Positions 1-8,298 of a stretch of DNA of 64,000 bases are shown here, in pieces (the stretch's first letter is position 1; the number at the start of each line of letters is the position of its first letter). Both the position numbers and the translations under genes were made by a program. The stretch is from Shewanella sp. Choline-02u-19 (lineage in GTDB: Bacteria > Pseudomonadota > Gammaproteobacteria > Enterobacterales > Shewanellaceae), in the NCBI RefSeq assembly GCF_002836205.1, contig NZ_PJBE01000012.1, forward strand, positions 310,001 to 374,000, written 5' to 3'. Under the pieces are notes generated by a model. The model did not search any database, was not told the DNA's origin, and saw nothing but the letters and a program-made list of their open reading frames with translations.

Positions 1-1418
1 TTAAAGTGACCTTGGGTGACAAGGTCTCGATGGGGTCTTTAGTACTGACACTAGAAGTTGGTGATGCCGCTCCGGCAGCATCAGCTCCAGCGGTTGAGGC
101 TCCTGTAGCCACGACTGTTGCCGTTAGCTCTGTGCAAGAGATTGCAGTACCAGATATTGGTGATGCAGCAGATGTCGACGTGATTGAAGTTCTGGTTGCC
201 ATTGGCGATGAAGTGACGCTCGATCAAGGTCTAATCACGCTTGAGACAGACAAAGCGACCATGGAAGTGCCTGCACCTGTTGCCGGTAAACTGGTTGGCC
301 TGACGGTTAAAATCGGTGACAAGGTATCTCAAGGTAGCGTGATTGCGACCATTGAAGCGGTTTCTACCGCGCCAGTTGCCGCTGCTCCTGCAGCAAGTGC
401 TCCGGCTCCAGTGGCAGTCGCTCCTGCTCCTGCAGTAAGCAAGCCACCCGTTCCGCATCACCCAAGTGCAGGTAGTCAACCTAAAACAGGTGCTGTACAT
501 GCTTCACCTGCAGTGCGCCGTTTAGCACGTGAATTTGGTGCTGACTTAACTCAGGTGACAGGTTCGGGTCGTAAAGGTCGTATTCTGAAAGAAGACGTTC
601 AAGCGTTCATCAAGTATGAGCTCAGTCGTCCTAAAGCATCGGCCGCTACTGCTGTAGCGGGTGGCGCTGGCGGATTAAACGTGATTGCTGCACCTAAAGT
701 TGATTTCGCTAAGTTTGGCGAAGTTGAAGAAGTGCCGTTAAGTCGTATTCAGAAAATATCCGGTCCTAATTTGCATCGTAACTGGGTGACTATTCCCCAT
801 GTGACGCAGTTTGATGAAGCCGATATCACTGAAATGGAAGCATTCCGTAAAGATCAAAACGCGATTGCTGCGAAGAAGAAAGCGGATTATAAGATCACGC
901 CTTTAGTCTTCATGATGAAAGCGGTTGCTAAAGCGCTAGCTGAGTTCCCAGTATTTAACTCAAGCCTAAGTGCTGATGGCGAGTCGTTGATCAAGAAGAA
1001 GTACTTCCATATTGGTGTTGCGGTTGATACGCCGAACGGTCTTATGGTGCCAGTGGTGCGTGATGTCGATAAGAAAGGCATTATTGAACTTTCACGTGAG
1101 CTGATGGACATCTCACTCCGTGCGCGTGACGGCAAGCTTAAGTCTGCTGATATGCAAGGTAGCTGTTTCACTATTTCAAGCCTTGGTGGCATTGGTGGTA
1201 CGGCATTTACGCCTATCGTTAACTACCCTGACGTGGCCATTTTAGGTGTGTCTAAATCTGAAATAAAGCCGAAGTGGAACGGTAAAGACTTCGAACCTAA
1301 GTTAATGTTGCCGTTGTCATTATCTTACGATCACCGAGTTATTGATGGCGCGATGGCGGCACGATTCAGCGTCATGCTTTCAACCGTCCTCAGTGATATT
1401 CGCACGCTTATTTTGTAA
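1..1418 (+). CDS. aceF: Pyruvate dehydrogenase E2, dihydrolipoyl acetyltransferase (5' truncated by window)
   Basis: E2 core of the cytoplasmic pyruvate dehydrogenase complex. It moves the acetyl group from lipoyl-lysine to CoA. The reading frame is open from base 3, so the true start lies upstream of the window. The visible part begins inside one lipoyl domain. An Ala/Pro linker follows, then a complete lipoyl domain whose attachment lysine (ETDKATM) is encoded near base 252. After a second Ala/Pro linker comes an E1/E3-binding domain (SPAVRRLAREFG, VTGSGRKGRI). The C-terminal catalytic domain carries the DHRVIDG active-site motif near bases 1329-1350. lpdA follows, but a terminator and a repeat separate them. 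Family assignment is very secure; the number of lipoyl domains cannot be counted. Confidence 0.96.
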   Translation, partial: KVTLGDKVSMGSLVLTLEVGDAAPAASAPAVEAPVATTVAVSSVQEIAVPDIGDAADVDVIEVLVAIGDEVTLDQGLITLETDKATMEVPAPVAGKLVGLTVKIGDKVSQGSVIATIEAVSTAPVAAAPAASAPAPVAVAPAPAVSKPPVPHHPSAGSQPKTGAVHASPAVRRLAREFGADLTQVTGSGRKGRILKEDVQAFIKYELSRPKASAATAVAGGAGGLNVIAAPKVDFAKFGEVEEVPLSRIQKISGPNLHRNWVTIPHVTQFDEADITEMEAFRKDQNAIAAKKKADYKITPLVFMMKAVAKALAEFPVFNSSLSADGESLIKKKYFHIGVAVDTPNGLMVPVVRDVDKKGIIELSRELMDISLRARDGKLKSADMQGSCFTISSLGGIGGTAFTPIVNYPDVAILGVSKSEIKPKWNGKDFEPKLMLPLSLSYDHRVIDGAMAARFSVMLSTVLSDIRTLIL

Positions 1419-1425
1419 AGTTGAA

Positions 1426-1452
1426 GGCTGCTCATGATGAGCAGCCTTTTTT
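1426..1452 (+). terminator. Rho-independent terminator after aceF
   Basis: A perfect 9-bp stem (GGCTGCTCA / TGAGCAGCC) with a 3-nt loop is followed directly by six T residues, eight bases after the aceF stop codon. It should end most aceE-aceF transcripts before lpdA. Confidence 0.9.
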
Positions 1453-1512
1453 CTATTACGACTAGGATTGTGATCAGTATCAAACAAAGGTTAAAATGCG
1501 GTCACCTACAAA

Positions 1513-1775
1513 GGGTCTGTTGATCTTTCATGGTTGTTTTTGCCACAGATTATTGGCTATTTTGGCAAGGCGAAGAGTATGCGGTTTAGTCATTCTCCAC
1601 AAATTGGCTGTAACGCAGTAAAAATAGCCAAGAAGCGCGGCCCTTCGGGTTCGTTTCAATGCCTTTATTACAGCGTTGTAAGCTTTTCGCTTAGCGAGCT
1701 AAGCGTCATCGCTAAAGCCTTGTACTAAAAGCATTGAATTCGAACAAAAACTAAGCTCGAAAGGTAAACAGACCC
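1513..1775. repeat. MITE-like intergenic repeat with terminal inverted repeats
   Basis: A 263-bp element between aceF and lpdA. Its ends are imperfect inverted repeats: GGGTCTGTTGATCTTTC at the left, and the reverse complement of GAAAGGTAAACAGACCC at the right, 15 of 17 matching by eye. The interior has short internal palindromes (for example around CTTAGCGAGCTAAG) and no convincing gene; a 64-codon frame at 1534-1728 has no recognisable product. No target duplication longer than a few bases could be defined. This is the architecture of a non-autonomous miniature element. Copy number elsewhere in the genome cannot be checked here. Confidence 0.7.
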
Positions 1776-1842
1776 TAATTTGGCCACACTTTATCGTTGA
1801 GACGGTGCTCCCGCCAACGACATAAAAAGAATAGAGGAAAAC

Positions 1843-3273
1843 ATGAGTAACGAAATCAAAACTCAGGTAGTTGTACTAGGCGCAGGCCCTGCGGGCTATT
1901 CATCGGCATTCCGTGCTGCGGATCTCGGCCTAGATACTGTCATCGTTGAACGCTTCAGCACATTGGGTGGCGTTTGTTTAAACGTTGGTTGTATCCCATC
2001 TAAAGCACTGCTTCATGTTTCTAAAGTGATTGAAGAAGCAAAAGCTGTTGCTGATCACGGTGTCGTTTTTGGTGAGCCAAAGATTGATCTTGATAAGCTT
2101 CGTGGCTTTAAAGATAAAGTTATTGGTCAGCTTACTGGCGGATTAGGCGGAATGTCTAAAATGCGTAAAGTTGATGTTGTTAATGGTCTAGGTAAGTTCA
2201 CTGGCCCAAATACAATGGAAGTGACTGCGGAAGATGGCACGGTTACAGTGGTTAACTTTGACAATGCGATTATTGCAGCGGGTTCACGTCCGATCAAACT
2301 GCCTTTCATTCCCCATGAAGATCCACGGATCTGGGATTCAACTGACGCGCTTGAGCTTAAAGAAGTTCCTGCTAAGCTGCTAGTTATGGGCGGCGGTATC
2401 ATCGGTCTAGAAATGGGGACCGTTTACTCATCTCTAGGAAGCGAAATCGACGTAGTTGAAATGTTCGATCAAGTTATTCCTGCTGCAGATAAAGACGTTG
2501 TACGCGTATTCACTAAGCAAATTAAGAAGAAGTTTAACTTAATCTTGCAAACTAAAGTGACTGCAGTTGAAGCAAAAGAAGACGGTATCTACGTTACAAT
2601 GGAAGGTAAGAAAGCACCTAGCGAACCTGTTCGTTATGATGCAGTACTGGTTGCTATTGGCCGTTCTCCAAACGGTAAAGGGCTAGACGCAGAGAAAGCA
2701 GGCGTTAATGTTGATGAGCGTGGTTTCATTAACGTTGATAAGCAGATGCGTACTAACGTCCCTAACATCTTCGCTATTGGTGACATTGTTGGTCAACCAA
2801 TGTTGGCACACAAAGGTGTGCATGAAGGGCATGTTGCTGCTGAAGTTATTTCAGGTCTTAAGCACTTCTTCGACCCTAAAGTTATCCCTTCTATTGCCTA
2901 TACAGACCCAGAAGTTGCTTGGGTTGGTCTAACTGAGAAAGAAGCAAAAGAGCAAGGTGTTGCTTATGAAACTGCGACTTTCCCTTGGGCTGCAAGTGGG
3001 CGTGCAATCGCATCAGATGCAAGCGAAGGCATGACTAAGTTAATCTTCGACAAAGAGACTCATCGTGTTATCGGTGGTGCTATTGTGGGTGTTAATGGCG
3101 GCGAATTACTCGGTGAAATTGGCCTAGCAATTGAAATGGGTTGTGATGCTGAAGACTTAGCATTAACCATTCATGCTCATCCAACATTGCACGAATCTGT
3201 TGGTCTTGCTGCAGAAATGTATGAAGGTTCAATTACTGACTTGCCTAACCCTAAGGCAAAAAAGAAAAAGTAA
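1843..3273 (+). CDS. lpdA: Dihydrolipoamide dehydrogenase (E3)
   Basis: FAD flavoprotein that reoxidises dihydrolipoamide with NAD+ for the pyruvate and 2-oxoglutarate dehydrogenase complexes in the cytoplasm. The 476-residue length is normal for the family. Visible signatures are the N-terminal FAD dinucleotide fold (GAGPAGYS, about residues 13-20), the redox disulfide in GGVCLNVGCIPSK (Cys45/Cys50), a second nucleotide-binding fold (GGGIIGLEMG), the FAD segment ending FAIGDI, and the C-terminal active-site HAHPTLHE (His446/Glu451). An AGAGGAAAAC ribosome site precedes the ATG. It sits downstream of aceF, but the terminator and repeat between them suggest its own promoter. The tail ends in four lysines. 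Confidence 0.98.
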   Translation: MSNEIKTQVVVLGAGPAGYSSAFRAADLGLDTVIVERFSTLGGVCLNVGCIPSKALLHVSKVIEEAKAVADHGVVFGEPKIDLDKLRGFKDKVIGQLTGGLGGMSKMRKVDVVNGLGKFTGPNTMEVTAEDGTVTVVNFDNAIIAAGSRPIKLPFIPHEDPRIWDSTDALELKEVPAKLLVMGGGIIGLEMGTVYSSLGSEIDVVEMFDQVIPAADKDVVRVFTKQIKKKFNLILQTKVTAVEAKEDGIYVTMEGKKAPSEPVRYDAVLVAIGRSPNGKGLDAEKAGVNVDERGFINVDKQMRTNVPNIFAIGDIVGQPMLAHKGVHEGHVAAEVISGLKHFFDPKVIPSIAYTDPEVAWVGLTEKEAKEQGVAYETATFPWAASGRAIASDASEGMTKLIFDKETHRVIGGAIVGVNGGELLGEIGLAIEMGCDAEDLALTIHAHPTLHESVGLAAEMYEGSITDLPNPKAKKKK

Positions 3274-3290
3274 GCTTTTTCTAATGAATA

Positions 3291-3314
3291 AAGCGCTCTT
3301 ATGAGCGCTTTTTT
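3291..3314 (+). terminator. Rho-independent terminator after lpdA
   Basis: An AAGCGCTC / GAGCGCTT stem (8 bp) with a TTAT loop runs into a T tract, about 18 bases after the lpdA stop codon. Confidence 0.9.
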
Positions 3315-3740
3315 AATGCCTGTAACCCAGTAAATTCGGAGTTTTTCCAATCAAAGCGTGATTCTGTGTTACCTAAATGATACATTCAAGTTAATCTAAT
3401 AAAGCCTAATATCCAAGCCACTTCAAAATACCCGTTTTAAAGCTTCTGTAGGGCCGTTGAATATGGCTGTGATTGAGAGAATGGTTATTTCCTTTTTTGA
3501 TATCACTAACGCAGTGCAGGAATTTCACGGGAACTCCAGAAGGGTAAGGCATGAAGTCACATTTATCTGCATTTTTGCTTATATAAGAATAAATATTGAA
3601 CTCGAATAATGAGTATCAATTTCATGAAACCACCAAGGACGGTGGGAATGTCGTTTATGCAGGAGCAATTAACGACCTTTAACTCTGTCACTTCTCGACT
3701 TGCTGAATCCAGTATTTCGAGCTTGTATGGGGAAATACCT
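3315..3740 (+). other. Non-coding leader region upstream of the GGDEF/EAL gene
   Basis: About 425 bases with no supported gene. The next reading frame is open back to an ATG at 3609, but that start lacks a Shine-Dalgarno sequence and would put 44 residues ahead of a clear signal peptide. I therefore treat 3609-3740 as leader. AT-rich stretches near 3570-3595 could hold a promoter, but no hexamer pair is convincing. Confidence 0.5.
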
Positions 3741-6700
3741 GTGAGAATAAGAATTATAAAAACATGGTTTAGCGTTGTCGTATTAGTGCTTATCTGTTCC
3801 GTACCGGCGTTCGCCAGTGGCGTTGTTCAGCGTATTTTTACCGCAAGTGATGGGTTGATTAACGGCACAGTATGGGATATTAGTTTTGATGCCCATGGTT
3901 TCACTTGGCTGGCGACAGAAGAGGGGCTTTACCGTGTTAGTAGCACCAAAATTAGAAGAATCGATCAGGTTGGTTTAGACTCAAAACTGAGTGATAACTT
4001 GATTCATTTAGTCTCTCCTTTAAGCAAACGTCATCTGCTGGTTAGTAGTTTCTACGAAATTTACCTTTACGATATTTACACCAATACTTTTACCGCTTTT
4101 GGTAGTAACACTCTTTTTCCTGAATTTGAAGGCTTGGGGATCATCTCTCAAGTTGAAGATGACTATGGCAACAGAATTCTGCTCACCAGAGAAGGCGAAT
4201 TATTACGCTTTAACTACAGAAGAATGTCGTTAGAGCGGGTTAATTTTTTAAGCAGCAATCAGGATTACCCTTGGCGGGCAATATCAGCTATTTCAGACAA
4301 TCGATTACTAGTGGCGACAGAAGGACGCATTGAGGTTAGAGATGAGGTTGGCGAACGGGTGGCAGTGTTGCCTTGGTCTGAAAGCGATGGTCGAATCGAG
4401 CAGATATTTAGAGATTCAAATAATCGAGTTTGGATCAGCTCCAGCAAGGGCTTTTTTGAGTTAATACAGCAGGATTTATCAATCCGTAAGGTTACGCAGC
4501 TACCTTATTATATTACCCATATAGCAGAGGACCAAAAAGGTTTTTTATGGTTGGCAACGCGATCAGGTTTATTAAAATGGTTGCCAGATGCACCGTCAGG
4601 CCAGCTTTATGGGAATGAGATAAAACAAAAGTCGAATATCGATTACATACACGATATTGCGGTTGATGATACTGGCCTTATTTGGATCGGTGGCTCAGGT
4701 GATGGGGTTGCTGTATTGGCGGATAACCCCGACTTTTTACTGGAGCAATTTAGTAAGGCTGCACCCTACCAACTGCCAGATGAAGTCATTTGGTCTATCT
4801 ATGCAGATAAAGAGAACGTGTGGTTTGGCACTGATGCTGGATTATTCCTCATCGATAGGCAAACGAAGCATCCCTATGTTATAACGCCGAAGAATATTGA
4901 TCTAAACGACAGCATCTATCACATTGAGCCACTGGATGAACAAAACATTCTGTTATCCAGCACCAACGGACTCTCTATCGTCAATAAAACAACTTTTCAT
5001 ACGCAGACGTTTGGCGATTGGATGGGAGGTTCGGGCACCTTAGAGAGTAAAACTGTTTACAGCACCTATTTTGATACACTCATTCAAGGTCGGATTTGGT
5101 TCGCTACCAATAGGGGACTATTTTTTTGGGATCCTGGCTTGGCAGAGCCGCAGTATGTCAGCTTGAGTACTGATAGGAGCATCGTTCAACTACAGATAAT
5201 TAAGCATGTAAACCGAGATAGTGCACAGAGGTTGTGGCTCGGGGGCGATCGGCTACTTGGGTATCTAGATAAACAAAACAATTTTCATGCCGTTACTATA
5301 CCGCAGGCACTAGGATTGGACACTATTTCGGTTAAGACGATGAAAGAAGTCGAACCGGGTCTTTTTTGGATTGGGTTCAAAGATCGTGGCGTTGTTGAAT
5401 ACAACTCGCAAACGGGTGATGCTCGGTCTTTGACTGAAGAGTGGAAGGTAAGCTGTGATAGTGTGTATTTTATTGAAGACGTTGAACAATATCGCATTAT
5501 AGGTTGCCCACGTTCGATTATCCGATTCGATACTATGACGGATGAGATAATCGTTGTTGCCGCTGAAGATGGGTTCATTAGTGATGAGCTAAACGAAGGG
5601 GCGGTGTTTGTCTCTCCCGAAGGGCTATATGTAGGTACGCCAGATGGGGCGATGCTACTCGATGTAACCAAATTTAAGAACCGCATAGTAAAAGATACTA
5701 TCTTGCTTGAGTCGATGGAAGTCTATTTCGAAGATCGCACCGAGGTTAACTTATTACCGCAAGAGGGTCATCGCATTTTACCTGGTGCACAATTGGTGAG
5801 CTTTCAACTGGCGAGAAACAATTACCTCAATGAGAAGCCGTTGCAGCTACAGTACCGCTTACGCCGCGCTGAGGATAAAACAGGCGGTAGTTATATCTAT
5901 CTCGACGGTCAATCGCAGTTAAATATTTCTGGCTTAGATGCGGGTACGCATGTGCTTGAAATTATTAGTGTGCAGAACGAAGTATGGTCAGCCGCTCCAT
6001 TTTCTTTCTCTTTTGAAGTGGAAATGTATTGGTGGCAAACCCGCTGGTTTAAAGGTTTATTGCTGGTTGTCGTCTTATTGCTCGGGCTAGGCATTATCTT
6101 TGTTCGGCAGCGGCAGGTAATGACATTTAGAGGGATGAACTCCGCGCTTACAGAGAGTGAAAATAGATTAAAACAAGCATTAAGAGGCAGCAACTCTGAG
6201 TTATGGGAATGGCATCTAGAGACTGATATTTTTAGACTTGAAAATGTGGGCGGTTTATTGAGTAAGCAAGAAACTCAGGTTCATCTTAAGCTTGGCGAAT
6301 TTCCTATTCATAACGAAGATAAGAGTAATGTGCTTACCGCTTGGAAAGATATGCTCGATGAGCGTACCGATCGCTTCGAAGTCGAGTACCGCTACTTGCG
6401 AAGTGATAAGCTTTGGGGTTGGGTGCGAGTATTAGGTAGACCTGTTGAACGTAATGAGTTTAATGGTAAAATTGAGCGTGTTGCAGGTATTTATACCGAT
6501 ATTTCTGAACAGCGCCAGCTAAAGGATGATGTCTATCTGTTGGCTCAAGCATTTGAAAATACATCTGAAGCGGTGCTTATCTACGACAGAGATGAATTAA
6601 TCCAAGTCACCAATAAAGCAGCGCAAGATATATTAGGTTTCAATGCTAATACGCTCATTGGCCGATCATTTGCTGAGGTACTAAGGGGCAAAGAGTCGGG

Positions 6701-8234
6701 TACTCATATTGCTGATTTACTGCAACATGGCTTGAGCTGGACGGGGGAATGCACCGTGGCGTGCGCCAATGATCAGCAGTGCGTTGTTTGGCTTAATGTA
6801 TCGTCTATTTTAAATGCCACTGGGGAAGCGACGCATTATGTTGTGGTGTTCTCTGATATTACTGATCGTAAGCGCACTGAAGCTGATCTTCGTCGTCTGG
6901 CTAATTATGATGTACTCACAGGTTTGCCAAATCGTTCTTTGTTTTCGAGCAAATTATCTCATTCTATTTATCAGGCTGAAAAAGAGGGCGGTAAGCTCGC
7001 CTTGCTGTTTTTAGATTTAGATCGCTTTAAGCACGTTAACGATTCTTATGGTCATAGTATGGGCGATGCTTTGCTTGTTGAAGCCTCAAACCGCTTACAA
7101 GCGTTTATCACTAATGACAATGTTTTATGTCGTTTTGGCGGTGATGAGTTTGTTATTTTACTGCGTAGCGATACGGAGCTCGATAGCATTAATCTACTCT
7201 GTGAACAGTTATTGGCGAGTATTCAAAAACCGTTTGATCTTTATGGGCGTGAGTTTTATATCTCAACCAGTATTGGTGTCAGCCTGTGGCCAGAAGATGC
7301 TAAACAGCCAGAAACACTGATCAAAAATGCCGATTTGGCGATGTATCATGCTAAAGATGAAGGCAAAGGAAACTTTAAATATTATTCCCAAGAGCGTAAT
7401 GCCGAGGCGCTTTATCATTTAAGGTTGGAGACAGATCTACGTAAAGCCATTGAAAGAGATGAGTTTGAGCTTCACTTCCAACCACAGATAGATATTTTAC
7501 AAAATGATAAGCTTGTCGGAGTGGAAGCCTTATTGCGGTGGAATCACCCTCAAGATGGCTATGTACGTACCGACATTTTTATCAAAGTCGCCGAAGCATG
7601 TGGGCTTATTGTTGATATTGATCGTTGGGTTATGCGTGAGGCTTGTCGCCATGGTGCCCGTTGGGCACAAATTTTAGATGAACCGCTTAAAGTCTCAGTT
7701 AATATCTCAGCATTGCATTTTCGCCAGCCCGATTTTATTAATGGTGTCGAGAAGAGCTTGGCAGAAACCGGAATGCCGAATCGTTCACTATCGCTTGAGA
7801 TCACTGAAGGCGTATTGATGAAAGAGCTTGAAGTTGCTAAACAACACCTAAAAGAGCTTAAGAGTTTAGGGATCGATGTCGCGATCGATGATTTTGGGAC
7901 CGGTTATTCCTCCTTGGCTTACTTACGTCATTTTGAAGTGAATACCTTGAAAATTGATCGCTCTTTCCTTATTGATATTGCGACTAATAAAGCCGATCAG
8001 GCCATTGCTAGCAGTATTATTGAGCTCGCAAGAAACTTAAAATTAGATGTAGTGGCTGAAGGTGTCGAAACTCATGAGCAGTTAGAGCAGGTCTTTAGTC
8101 GAGGTTGCTATGTCATACAGGGTTACTACTTTGCCAAACCGATGTCATGTACTGATTTAGATACTTACATGGCGATACGGCCAGAAGTTAATTTGCAGTC
8201 TAAGGCGGACCAACTTATGGCTCCTAGTGCCTAA
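3741..8234 (+). CDS. Membrane c-di-GMP enzyme: periplasmic propeller sensor, PAS domains, GGDEF and EAL
   Basis: A very large hybrid signalling protein (about 1497 residues from this start). The GTG at 3741 is preferred because GGGGA lies upstream and the product then begins with a signal peptide ending in VPAFAS. Residues about 25-660 contain repeated blades such as DxxGFTWLATEEGLYRV and KGFLWLATRSGLL, typical of two-component-regulator propeller repeats, followed by a Y_Y_Y-like beta domain. A membrane helix lies at about 770-793. Next come two PAS/PAC-like segments. The diguanylate cyclase domain has an intact GGDEF (about 1133-1137) and the phosphodiesterase domain an intact EAL (1262-1264) with DDFGTGYSSL. 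Both domains look catalytically competent. The ligand is unknown; propeller sensors of this type often sense carbohydrates, but that is only family knowledge. An alternative ATG start is at 3609. Confidence 0.9.
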   Translation: MRIRIIKTWFSVVVLVLICSVPAFASGVVQRIFTASDGLINGTVWDISFDAHGFTWLATEEGLYRVSSTKIRRIDQVGLDSKLSDNLIHLVSPLSKRHLLVSSFYEIYLYDIYTNTFTAFGSNTLFPEFEGLGIISQVEDDYGNRILLTREGELLRFNYRRMSLERVNFLSSNQDYPWRAISAISDNRLLVATEGRIEVRDEVGERVAVLPWSESDGRIEQIFRDSNNRVWISSSKGFFELIQQDLSIRKVTQLPYYITHIAEDQKGFLWLATRSGLLKWLPDAPSGQLYGNEIKQKSNIDYIHDIAVDDTGLIWIGGSGDGVAVLADNPDFLLEQFSKAAPYQLPDEVIWSIYADKENVWFGTDAGLFLIDRQTKHPYVITPKNIDLNDSIYHIEPLDEQNILLSSTNGLSIVNKTTFHTQTFGDWMGGSGTLESKTVYSTYFDTLIQGRIWFATNRGLFFWDPGLAEPQYVSLSTDRSIVQLQIIKHVNRDSAQRLWLGGDRLLGYLDKQNNFHAVTIPQALGLDTISVKTMKEVEPGLFWIGFKDRGVVEYNSQTGDARSLTEEWKVSCDSVYFIEDVEQYRIIGCPRSIIRFDTMTDEIIVVAAEDGFISDELNEGAVFVSPEGLYVGTPDGAMLLDVTKFKNRIVKDTILLESMEVYFEDRTEVNLLPQEGHRILPGAQLVSFQLARNNYLNEKPLQLQYRLRRAEDKTGGSYIYLDGQSQLNISGLDAGTHVLEIISVQNEVWSAAPFSFSFEVEMYWWQTRWFKGLLLVVVLLLGLGIIFVRQRQVMTFRGMNSALTESENRLKQALRGSNSELWEWHLETDIFRLENVGGLLSKQETQVHLKLGEFPIHNEDKSNVLTAWKDMLDERTDRFEVEYRYLRSDKLWGWVRVLGRPVERNEFNGKIERVAGIYTDISEQRQLKDDVYLLAQAFENTSEAVLIYDRDELIQVTNKAAQDILGFNANTLIGRSFAEVLRGKESGTHIADLLQHGLSWTGECTVACANDQQCVVWLNVSSILNATGEATHYVVVFSDITDRKRTEADLRRLANYDVLTGLPNRSLFSSKLSHSIYQAEKEGGKLALLFLDLDRFKHVNDSYGHSMGDALLVEASNRLQAFITNDNVLCRFGGDEFVILLRSDTELDSINLLCEQLLASIQKPFDLYGREFYISTSIGVSLWPEDAKQPETLIKNADLAMYHAKDEGKGNFKYYSQERNAEALYHLRLETDLRKAIERDEFELHFQPQIDILQNDKLVGVEALLRWNHPQDGYVRTDIFIKVAEACGLIVDIDRWVMREACRHGARWAQILDEPLKVSVNISALHFRQPDFINGVEKSLAETGMPNRSLSLEITEGVLMKELEVAKQHLKELKSLGIDVAIDDFGTGYSSLAYLRHFEVNTLKIDRSFLIDIATNKADQAIASSIIELARNLKLDVVAEGVETHEQLEQVFSRGCYVIQGYYFAKPMSCTDLDTYMAIRPEVNLQSKADQLMAPSA

Positions 8235-8298
8235 GCCTTGCACAAGTTAATTAAATACCCTACGTTAAAACATCATTAGAAGAGTTGAATAAGTCATT

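Noticed and set aside
1534..1728. 64-codon reading frame inside the MITE-like element
   Set aside because: No ribosome site or recognisable product, and entirely within the repeat.
3609..3740. N-terminal extension of the GGDEF/EAL protein from the ATG at 3609
   Set aside because: No ribosome site, and it would place 44 residues ahead of a clear signal peptide starting at GTG 3741.
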